Below are positions 1 to 9,725 of a stretch of 64,000 bases of DNA, piece by piece (position 1 is the first letter of the stretch; each line of letters starts with the position of its first letter). Both the position numbers and the translations under genes were made by a program. The notes under the pieces were generated by a model. It saw only the letters and a list, made by a program, of their open reading frames with translations. It searched no databases and was not told where the DNA came from. Source of the DNA: Auanema rhodensis (lineage: Eukaryota; Nematoda; Chromadorea; Rhabditida; Rhabditidae); assembly GCA_964057225.1 (NCBI GenBank), contig OZ059899.1:8556001-8620000 (forward strand), given 5' to 3'.

Positions 1-1165
1 AACCACCTCTTCCTCGGTAAGATCCAGGAGGGTTAGAGTTTCTGTTACTGATAAAAAAATCAATTTATTTAAAACTAAATGTAATTACAAATTCCTAGCT
101 TGAGGTGGTGGCACATTCATGCTATACAACTTTCTCGGATGTGCACTATAGTTGTCTGTAATTTCAGAAAATTTTGTAAAATTAAGAATATTTACTGAAC
201 CATAGTTATAAGTGGTTGTGAGTGATGCTGGGGGACCTTGCTCATGATTATGAACCCTAAATAGTAACGTTCAGTAAGCAAAAATAAATAGAAAAGCCCA
301 CATTGAATCATATTCTTGTCTCACCGGATTGGAATCTGAAAATTTTGTTTATATATTTAAAAAAGTTAAACATACGAGAGTAATCATTTAACGACGAAAG
401 TACTTTAGCTGGGGATCGAGAAACAGGCCTATAAGCAGGAGATCGAACGGGAGATTTATCACAACTCTAAATTGTTTATATTTTAATTCTAGGTAAATTG
501 TGGCACAATAACTATTCCACGCCCTCCACGAGAATACTTATCTGAAACAAAAAGATTAATTGAATTGGACAAAGAGAAACATTAAATTTACCCGAGTCTG
601 AACTGTTCAAGATTGGAACAGGGGCATCTCCTAAGTCCACTAAAATTTATATAAAATAAATATTAAGGTTTCATTAAAAAAATCAACCAGTCTTCATTTC
701 AGTCACAACTTCGAGATAAGCAGCCATGTAAACATTGGAAAACCTGGAGTACCTGTCTGTATGATTGTTATTAATTTCAGAATATCTGTCATATATCTCT
801 CGAATCTGTAAGCAGAGTATATATTAAGAACCACAACTATGTACAAACTGGGTGTCTCTTCAAAATTAGATGGTTAATAGCATAGAACTTAGTTACAAAG
901 CCAATATGACAAGTAGGACACTCAAACGCATAATGTGCCATTCTCCTTTAAAAAAAAATTATATAGTTCTTCTCAATGTTCCCACAATGAATCATTTTTG
1001 TTGTCATTCATCATATGAAGAGCTATGTGCTCCTGAACGGTGAAGAGAGAAAAGTCTTCAAAAGATCCACTGCATCTAGGATGTCGGCACCGGAAGCGAT
1101 TCTGAATAATGTTAACAGGTTTTACATCAAAGCTGATAACTTACAACGGGAATTGACAACTGCAT
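1..1165 (-). CDS. C2H2-like zinc-finger protein with RS/RG-rich tail, 5' part of the gene (runs off left edge)
   Basis: Not a family I can name. Read leftward from 1165, exon 1 (1165-1145) encodes MQLSIPV. Exon 2 gives a Cys-x4-Cys-x12-His-x3-His finger (CRHPRC ... EHIALH) and exon 3 a second finger (CPTCHIG ... NHLILKRH). Later exons carry a charged stretch (IREIYDRYSEINNN), then low-complexity segments with Ser-Pro/Arg (SPVRSPAYRPVSRSPAK), Asn/Pro/Gln and finally SYRGRGG, where the window ends. Exon joins keep frame through seven introns, some with weak sites (gtgggaac donor, aaag acceptor). The start was chosen because an acceptor (ccaattcag) lies 27 nt upstream, as for trans-splicing. Paired fingers plus RS/RG repeats suggest a nuclear nucleic-acid-binding protein; that role is inference. 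The 3' end lies outside the window. Confidence 0.6.
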
Positions 1166-1813
1166 TTAATGGTGGAACAAAAAAAAAGAACCTGAATTGG
1201 GGCAAGGTTGCTATGAAAAAAAGTTTGGTATTTGGGTTAATTATTGATAAATCGTAGTACAAAAGCCTAATCACTAAAGTACACAGTGAGTGAACGAGTA
1301 TACTATAAACCAATTAAAGATTGAGGTTTGATACATAATTGGTGATGTGACATTAGATATCTGTACTTCACAATTCAGATCTTACCATTTTTCGAACGCG
1401 CATATGGTATTACGAAACTAAAACTTTTTGTAACACGCCTTTTTATATTCTCATTAGACAAATAAGTTACAATCTCAAATTCAAAAGATAAAATCACTGC
1501 TCTTAAATATCAAATTGATCAAGTAATTCCGAATTATTTATTCTACAACCTCAACCTGATTTGAACTTTTTAAATTTGAAATTAATAAATTTCATTCTGC
1601 AAACTTGCGTCGGTTACAAATCACAGTTATTTCAAAAAATACAGAACGTATTGTACAAAATAAGCACAATCTTCAGAAACTTTAACTATCAGTATAAAAC
1701 AAATATATGTTATATCTTCTTAAGCACTTTAGCTTTATTTTGAAAAATATTTAATCTTTTTATCGAGTTAAGAAATTTTATCATATAAGTCAAAGCAACA
1801 AATTAAGGTGAAT
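1166..1813. promoter_or_regulatory. Divergent intergenic region between the zinc-finger gene and NUDCD1
   Basis: About 650 bases separate two start codons pointing away from each other. The stretch is AT-rich, short open frames look random, and I see no RNA gene. It must carry the promoters of the left gene and of the four-gene cluster on the right. No individual motif stands out. Confidence 0.5.
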
Positions 1814-4291
1814 ATGATAAAACCCGATTCAGTCGAACTTCTGGTTAACAATACTCTTCTAAATCCCTCATTTAATGGATATAAGCTATCTCTCGACGCT
1901 TTGCCTATATTCGATACCAACTTACCTTTTAAAGGTTAGAGGCAAAGTTGTTACCATCCAGTTAGAATAATTTCAGTTGCTGAATTTAAAGCATCGGAGG
2001 AACAATTTTCTCTTCATCATACAAAAATCATTGCTCAATCTTCTGCTTTATTCTTCGATAGTTTTCACTCTACTGATGATCAAGCTATATTTTTTATCGT
2101 GGGACAAGATTATTCTATATATCGTTTCATATTCTCGCAGTCTGTAAGTATTAGTTTATTATTGATCATATAATATTCCATTTGTGCAGAAAAGAACATG
2201 GAATAAAGCTGAGAAAGTTGCTACATTCAGCAGAGATGATTCCAATATGTCTTATCCTCCTTCCCTATATTTCTGTTCTAAGGATTTAGCAATTCTTTCA
2301 ACTGGATCTGGAAAATTGATTTTTTATCATACCGAAACTGATAGAATTCTTTGGAAGGTTTTTTTCTGCTAATGCGAATAAAATCTCTTTCTTTTCAAGG
2401 AAATTAGTTCCTTCGAGGACTCCGGAATTCCATATTTTTTCACTGTTGAGTGTAGATTAAGAGACGAAGAGGTTTGAACCATTATATTATAATACACTTT
2501 AATTTGTCTAATAAAGATCTATGCGCTTCTCCAAGTTGTTGCTCATAAGGACAATATTGCAGAAGAAACTGCATCTACTTATGTCAACAGATATCATTCT
2601 ATAACATTTAGACAAAGCGGTTATTTTCTTATATGTTTTCTAATAATGAATACAAATATTTTCAGACTTATCAGTGAAGGAAAAGCACGAATTTTGGTGT
2701 ACAGGCCCCGTGGAAGTGGCTACATACAGTTCCGACTGTAAGTCTGTTGTGATATTGACTTCTGCCAGACCTATGTGCAAAGGGCAAACCTCGGGATCTA
2801 AAACATCTAACGAATGTAAGTTAATGGTTATTTGTTCTAGTTAAAAATCGATTTTTTAAAACCATTTTTCACAAATTTTGATGTTCAACATAAGGTTGTT
2901 ATTTTATCAGACAGAAACTTTGGAGATGAATCGTCTAAACCATTATATATTTGGACAGAAAAGGATGATGAAGTTAATGTTATTATGAAACTTGAAGAAA
3001 AGGTTACAAAGGAGGATATTAAATTCAATGTAGTTGTTAATTGTAATTGCATTTATTTGCTCTTTTTTTTAGATCACTGATTCATTCTTGAAACTAGAAA
3101 TCTGCAACGATGTATTACTTGAAGGCCCTCTGGGTGGAAGTGTTCGAGCAAGTGAAGCTCTATGGACTTTAGATGCAGAAAATTTGTAATATCTCGTTTG
3201 AAAATTTAAAATAAGAAATAGTATTCAGGTTAGAAATAACGTTAACAAAATTAGTTAGCACATCAATGTGGAATTGTTTTATTGCCGGTGATACTAGAGG
3301 AAAATTTGAACTTGATCCGGAATTACTTTCGACTGCCCAAGATTTACTTCAGAAGTTTACTAGTGATTCAGCTGTACCGTTTTATCTATTCATCTGAGCA
3401 TATTCTATTCATTCAGGCTTTGGGGAATTCAGGAGCAAGCTCTAATTTCAATAGCGATCAACTTGAGGAGTGTGATATGTCTGATGAGCAATTTCTCTCA
3501 ATATATTGGTATACTTTGAGAGAAGAGCGTGTTACCAAACAGGTTTTCGTTTTTAGTAGATTCCCTTTCAAACTTCTCTTTTCATTCAGTGTGATGTCAC
3601 CGGCAATCAATTTTTATTCTCTTCCCAACCATTCTGCAATGAAGCAACACGGTTATGTCTCCGTTATGATGTAGATGGAATTTTGATTTCTGGTGATGGA
3701 CCACAGTTAGATCATGTCGCTACGTTTAATGCGTTAGGTTATGTGCAGGTAATTTTTTAAAGATTATCTTTGTATATGTTTATTATGGATAATTTTTACT
3801 ATCTTTCTTATCTAAATGACATGCTATTCCTGTTTTATTGTCAACGAAAATGATTGCCATTGAAAGTTCAATGTCATTGGTTATCGGCGCAATGATAGTA
3901 TTGCTTTTATTCACTTACTCTTATGGGTGTGGACTATTTCAGGCCTCAAAATCACTTCGTCGATGGACGGATTGTTCACCAGATCACTCATATGCAGTGA
4001 TCGCTGAAGGAAAAAATCATCTTTTCCTCTATTGGCAAATGGATAAAATAAATTCAGGTTCTTTTGGTTATTTATTCTGGATATTTTGTTGTTTTAGATC
4101 TTCGTAATAGAAAAACTCTGCAAAAGGTAAGTTCTGTGGCAAAGCAGCAGGTTATCTCGCTTAGAAATCGGCATGACCCTTCGTTATTGGATACTTCGGT
4201 AGTAGATTATACCATACTAGCTATTCGTCCCCTAAATAATGTATTAGTGTTCTTGACTGGTGATCGTTTGTATTCTGTTTTTTTACAATAA
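1814..4291 (+). CDS. NUDCD1: NudC domain-containing protein 1 homolog
   Basis: Multi-exon gene whose protein follows the NUDCD1 layout. The N-terminus LLNPSFNGYKLSLDALP matches the family's 'DP.FEGYKLSL..LP' opening. A beta-propeller-like region includes ILSTGSGKLIFYHT. A CS/p23-fold domain follows (IWTEKDDEVNVIMKLEEKVT, then TKEDIKF; LEGPLGGSVRASEALWTLD). The C-terminal part contains QLEECDMSDEQF, FNALGYVQASKS and VAKQQVISL, all recognisable against vertebrate NUDCD1. NudC-family CS domains act as HSP90 co-chaperones, and NUDCD1 binds the nuclear RNA helicase DHX15 and WD-repeat clients. The length (roughly 560-580 residues) is close to the usual 583. First gene of a same-strand cluster, with FAH starting 146 bp after its stop. 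The ATG at 1814 begins the conserved N-terminal motif, so the start is well supported. Confidence 0.88.
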
Positions 4292-4316
4292 CGCATGCTT
4301 TGTTATTTTTTGTCGT

Positions 4317-4322
4317 AATAAA
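4317..4322 (+). terminator. Poly(A) signal AATAAA of NUDCD1
   Basis: A canonical AATAAA hexamer 26 nt after the NUDCD1 stop codon and 115 nt before the FAH start, placed as expected for 3'-end formation between two genes of a nematode operon. Confidence 0.6.
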
Positions 4323-4436
4323 TGCGGGTTTATGCTGTTTCATTTCAACACCCATTATGGTTCTTAACTCCTTCATATCATTCCATTTTATCTAATAATC
4401 TTGTATTGATATAAATTATTGACTCTTATTTGAAGG

Positions 4437-6205
4437 ATGGCCTCATTCGTTCCTGTCCCTGCTGGTTCTGATTTTCCTTTGGAGAATTGTCCATACGGTA
4501 TTTTTTCTACTGAGAGTAATGTGAGTTAATGCTCTGAGCTCATTAAACGGTTTACTATAATTTACAGAAGAAACGTAGAATTGGTGTAGCTATTGGGGAA
4601 CATATTCTTGATCTCTCTGCCATTCTTAATCTATTCGATGGACCTACCATTAAGAGCAGTCTTCATGTTCTCAAGGAGGTTAAAGATATCAATTGGGTAT
4701 TTTAAACTCACACAAATTTTAGGAAACTTTAAACGCTTTCATGGGGTTACCTCGAGCTGCCTGGCTTGAAGTGCGTAAGACTGTTCAACAACTTTTGTCA
4801 GCTGATTGTCCAACTCTTCGTGATAACAACGAGCTCCGTTCAGTTGCTCTAGTACTTCAAAAAGATGCTACTCTCTATCTTCCTGCGTCGATCGGTAATT
4901 TATTTTAAATTTCTTATTCAATTTATTGGTATCCAGGAGATTATACTGACTTTTATTCCTCCATCTATCATGCCACTAATGTCGGTATTATGTTCAGAGG
5001 AAAAGACAATGCTCTTATGCCAAACTGGTGAGTAGTTCACAAAAAACTGAATGACAATCTTATTTAAAGGAAATGGATTCCTGTTGGATACCACGGACGT
5101 GCTTCCTCTGTTGTTGTATCTGGAACACCTATTCGTAGACCATGTGGACAACGAAAGCCAGAGGGGGGTAAGCGAACTTCCATATAACACTTTTTATTTT
5201 ATATTCAATAGAAACTCAACCGTCCTATGGGGCCTGTAGACTTCTCGATTTCGAACTTGAAATGGCTTTCTTTGTTGGTGGACCTCCAACTAAACTTGGA
5301 GAGCGTATTCCTATTGAGAAAACCGAAGAGCACATTTTTGGAATGGTTCTTATGAACGATTGGAGCGGTAAGGGTTTTAAAATATTTAATTTTATTAATG
5401 CTTTTTTCAGCTAGAGATATTCAAAGCTGGGAATATGTTCCACTTGGTCCCTTCTTAGGAAAATCGTTTGGAACAACCATTTCCCCATGGGTTGTGAGTA
5501 TGGAAGCTCTAAGACCTTTCATGATTGAAAATCCAGCTCAAGTCAGAAGGAGCTAAAAAATTTTTTTACAAGGGTTTTATTCTAGGATCCAGCTCCTCTT
5601 GATTATCTCAAACACAGTGATCCTTACACTCTTGATATTAACCTTGGTGTTACTATTAAACCTGAAGGTGGAAAAGATGAAGCTGTATGCACAACAAGTT
5701 TCAAGGTTCAGAAGACAAAATTTTATGAGAATTATACTGAAGTTTAAGCATCTTTATTGGACATTAAAGCAGCAACTAACTCATCATACAGTAAACGGAT
5801 GCAATGTCAATCCTGGAGATTTGATGGGCTCTGGAACAGTATCAGGACCTGTATATATATTTATTTATAATAATTGTTGACGTATACTCTGGTTTTAGGA
5901 GGAAGGGGCATACGGTTCTATGCTTGAACTCTCCTGGAAAGGATCGAAAACTATCCCAGTTGGAGACCAGACCCGCAAATTTATTCAAGATGGCGACGAG
6001 GTGAAATAGTTTTTTTTTTCATTTTTTTCTTACTCCTTTGTTTTGAATAAGTAACATAGTAATATCTATTTTTTAAAGTTTTAACAAAATCAGCATTTAT
6101 AAATATCATCAACAATTATAGGTCAACATTGTCGGGTTCTGTGAGAAAAATGGAATTCGTATCGGATTTGGTCAGTGCCGCGGACAAGTGTTGCCTGCTG
6201 TCTAA
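4437..6205 (+). CDS. FAH: Fumarylacetoacetase (last step of tyrosine breakdown)
   Basis: Hydrolyses 4-fumarylacetoacetate to fumarate and acetoacetate in the cytosol. The protein reads as FAH from start ([20 protein letters not shown]) to end ([16 protein letters not shown]). The metal-site Asp and catalytic His lie in DYTDFYSS and [11 protein letters not shown]; the two metal-binding Glu lie in [31 protein letters not shown] and LGKSF hold the remaining Asp and the conserved Lys. The C-terminal block [20 protein letters not shown] and [10 protein letters not shown] is typical. About 420 residues across short introns, as in the family (human 419). Lies 146 bp after NUDCD1 and 276 bp before RPP30 on the same strand, which suggests operon membership. 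All catalytic residues I can place are present. Confidence 0.95.
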
Positions 6206-6480
6206 ATTATTGTACGTAGTGCTTCAGTTGAAAATGGGATTCTATTCATTTTTATGCCTGAATGTTTTATGAATTTATAATTGTTTAATTTTATATGTGA
6301 TTTTTACTTTATACATTCCTATTCCTAACACTAACGACTTATTTTGTGATACTGCACTCACTTAAAGAATGAATTAGAATATAAATTTTTTGATATTTTA
6401 AGCATGAAGAGTTTGCTTTCCGCCTTCTATATATTTGAACTAATTTTAAAAAATTCAAAAACCTTGAAGTCATTCTGCAG

Positions 6481-7821
6481 ATGACCACCACGGGTATTGA
6501 AGCCCCCGGAATATCCTTCCAGTATGCTGATTTGAATATTCGACATACTGGAGATCCAAATGTTACACTTAATTTGGTTAAAAGAGCAGTACGTATGGGA
6601 TATGATGCTGTAGCAATCAATATCGATGTAGGAGATATTGTACCTTCAGAGTTTTTGGTATATATTGTAATATATGCATATATATATTATTGTCATAATT
6701 TTAGGAAGACGGGGGTTATGTTCATCAGGATGAAGATGAACAAGCGGGAACTCCAGCTCCACCTTCAAAGAAAAGAAAAAAAGACCAAAAAAAAGTTTCA
6801 TTTGATCTAATAATTGTACGATAGAGATTTTTAATTAAGCTAAGAGAACAAACTATTCCTGAGCCGTTCTTAATTGATGAAAGCTTGCTTGATCTATCTT
6901 CATTAGCTAATAATGGTCGAAAGTTTAGGATGTACAGGTACGACAGCTTTAACTTCAGTACTATAATGAATATTTTTTATAGTCGACTAACGTTCACTTT
7001 GAATGATGCTTCAGTTATTCATAATGTTTTTCATAATCCACAATTAAAAAAATATGATATTATTGCCGTACGTCCTGGTGATGAATCTATTCTCAATACG
7101 CTTACTCGGAAAACTGATAACGTAGACATTATTTGTTTCGATTCACTTGCCCCTAAGGTAAATATTTTCATGATTATTTTTCAATTGGATTTATTTAACA
7201 GGTCAGCTGGGCTATGAAAGGAAAATCCATGGAAATGATTCGTGCTGAAGGAGTGGGCTTTGAAGTGAGTTATGGGCCTGCTTTAGCTGACAAAGAAGCC
7301 AGAAGAACGGTAAATAAGTTATTTTTTGTCCCATTTTGTAATTTCTGTGCAGGTGTTATCAAATGGCCGTATTGTAATTCGAGCTTTAAAATTCAAAGGA
7401 ATTGTATTCACAAGCGCTGCAAACGAAATATGTGATCTACGAGCTCCAGTAGATGCTATGAATATGTTGTACCTTTGGGGAGTCGATGCAGAGAAAGCTC
7501 GAACAATGATTAGTGGTTAGACTGTCTTTTATTTCGAATTTGTACGTTTGATATTACGCAGGGTATCCGCGACAAGTGTTACTTAGGGCCGAAGCTCGAC
7601 GAACTGTCAGAGGAAGTTTACATGTAGCTCGAATCAAAAGTGATGAAGGTTCTAAAGTCGATATTCCTACTAAAACAAAGTCAAAGTCCGAAGCCCTACG
7701 CAAATTACTCACTATACCGTTTTTCAATGCTCAGGTAAGTAGAGTAAGCTCATATAATATGCTGCTTCTGCTATCTGTTTAGGTAGAAGTAGTACAACGA
7801 GAAGAAGACGGGTCAACGTAA
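6481..7821 (+). CDS. RPP30: Ribonuclease P/MRP protein subunit p30
   Basis: RPP30/Rpp1-family protein of nuclear RNase P and RNase MRP, which mature tRNA 5' ends and pre-rRNA. The family has a TIM-barrel fold. Recognisable blocks are the N-terminal YADLNIRHTGDP and VKRAVRMGYDAVAIN; ASVIHNVFHNPQLKKYDIIA; VRPGDESILNTLTRK and VDIICFDSLAPKVSWAMKGK; MIRAEGVGFEVSYGPAL; IVFTSAANEICDLRAPVDAM; and GYPRQVLLRAEARRTVRG. The C-terminal tail is charged. The start ATG abuts an acceptor-like ttctgcag with no 5' leader, as trans-spliced genes often show. Third in the same-strand cluster, 151 bp before TRMT10C. Confidence 0.93.
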
Positions 7822-7971
7822 AAAAGTTGTTGATTTTTAATATTTGGTTATTATTGTTATGTTGTTAAAATTCTGCTAATGAATCATTTAATACTAGTTA
7901 GGATGTTAGGTTATATCCAAGGTTATTTGCAACTATTTTAAGTTTATGACATTATTTGTTTTTCTTGAAGG

Positions 7972-9681
7972 ATGAGATCCTTAAGTAACTTGGCTAGAAA
8001 AATAATTTGGAAAATTCGACGTAAACTTGACCTTCCTAAACAGACAATTTCACCTATCCAATGGAAATCTCCCATTGATGTTAAAGGTCCGAGCTTAACT
8101 TTCGTCAAAAATATACCAGAAGAGCAACAAGAAAAACTTCGTTATCTACAACGTGAAACTAAGGTAAATATATAAGCAAACTTGATATCATTATAATCAC
8201 TACTTAGTGTAATCGCTGTTTCTAGCTTTTCTCACAACTAACCAGATTCTTTCCAAACAAAATCACTGACTCCGATTGGAATACGTTGTTGAAATGCGCT
8301 ACTAGGAAGGAACGGCTCGATCATTTAATTTTTTTACGCAAACGGGAACAGCTTCGCGAAAATGAAAAAGAGAAACAATTAGTAGAGAAAACAAAGCGAG
8401 CTGCTCTGAAAGTGGAAATCGCTTCGGAGAATTGGCTTTTTAATTTCAACATGGGAAGAATAGGTGAGAGAATAAGTTGAAATAACATATTTTTTGTTAG
8501 AATCTTTTGAACGGCAAATTGAATGGAGCAGAGTTGCAAGATCCTACCAGCTAGATGGGCCAAAGATAGCCGTAGACTGCAGGTTTTTGTCCATGCTCTC
8601 TCCTCGAGGTGCAGATTTAACAGGAATTCAGTTACAGCATTTAGTTTCCCATAATAAACAGAAAAGGTTTAGCATCAATACGAAAAGTTAGTAATTAAAG
8701 TTATAGACAACCATGGCCATTGTATTTTGTCAATTTCGATACTTCACTGGACAAAGTAGCCGAGCTTCAGAAAAAGTAAACCTTTTTAAGTAATCGGAAC
8801 TCATGCGAAGAAATATTCTATTATTATTCTATGTCAACTGGTCACGCTAGTCTACATCTTTGAAATGAAGAAAATTACATGTTGTTATTTCATTGTATGT
8901 ACATATGCTAATTTAGGCATCTCTCCGTTTGTACATCAAACTATAGTTCTGGCCCTATCGTAACCAGAGAAAATTATGTTTCATTAGGGGCTAAATCAAA
9001 AATTATTTATTTGAGTCCACATGCAGAAGAAGATATATCGGAAATAGAAGAAGACGGGGTATGAAACATCATAATCCTAATTCAAACAGTGCCTTTTTCT
9101 TCTTATTGTTTGATAATTCCAGATCTATGTGATTGGTGGAATTGTTGATCGCGTTCCCGAAAAGGGTATTCATCCACACGCATCGAAAGTAACAGCAGAA
9201 GAGGATGGTGTTCGTTGTCTTAGATTGCCGCTAGAAAAATTTGTGAAGTAGGGCAATTACCTAGCATTATGATATAAATATCCCTCTTTAGGTGGGAATC
9301 TGGCCATAAGTTCCTCACTTTATTGGCTGTTATGAATATAATTCAAGATGCATATCGTTGCAATAATGATTGGGCTTATGCTTGCCAGAGGTATGTTCTG
9401 TACTTCGTTTATTGTACTTTTCTCTTTGTTTGAAAAGGTAGCAACATGACAAATATAGATTTATGTTTTCTGGTTTGATTTCCCGTAGATTGCTTTAGAA
9501 TTTCTTCGCAATATATTCCATTTTATGTATAAGACAATATTTCTTTAGACATATCCCTATCCGTAATATAAGGCCACCTGAAGAGAAGAACCAGCTGATG
9601 AGGACTAAGCATGAACAAATTCGTGAATTTAATCGACAAATTCTACAAATTGTAGATACGAGAATAGGTTCAAAATTTTAG
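7972..9681 (+). CDS. TRMT10C: TRMT10C/MRPP1-like mitochondrial RNase P subunit and tRNA m1R9 methyltransferase
   Basis: A Trm10-type SPOUT methyltransferase. The first ~40 residues are rich in Arg/Lys with almost no acids (MRSLSNLARKIIWKIRRKLD), like a mitochondrial presequence. A Lys/Glu helical region follows (RKREQLRENEKEKQLVEKTK). The SPOUT core includes GPKIAVDCRFLSMLS, GADLTGIQLQHLV, WPLYFVNFDTS, IIYLSPHAEEDI and IYVIGGIVDRVPEKGIHPHA, the cofactor-knot region with the conserved Asp. FLTLLAVMNIIQDAY and HIPIRNIRPPEEK close it. The presequence-like start and long N-terminal extension favour TRMT10C (mitochondrial RNase P with MRPP2/MRPP3) over cytosolic TRMT10A/B; that paralog call is inference. 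ATG follows ttcttgaagg, the same context as the FAH start. Last gene of the cluster. Confidence 0.82.
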
Positions 9682-9719
9682 ATTGTTTTAATTTTATTAA
9701 TTTTGTTTTTGTTACTTGA

Positions 9720-9725
9720 AATAAA
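9720..9725 (+). terminator. Poly(A) signal AATAAA of TRMT10C
   Basis: AATAAA 39 nt after the TRMT10C stop. The next plausible gene on this strand starts 2.7 kb on, so this is probably the end of the polycistronic cluster. Confidence 0.55.

Noticed and set aside
5600-5880. Apparent frame problem near the C-terminal third of FAH
   Set aside because: Taking the donor after TTSFK and the acceptor gtttaag restores [13 protein letters not shown], matching the family; no frameshift is needed.
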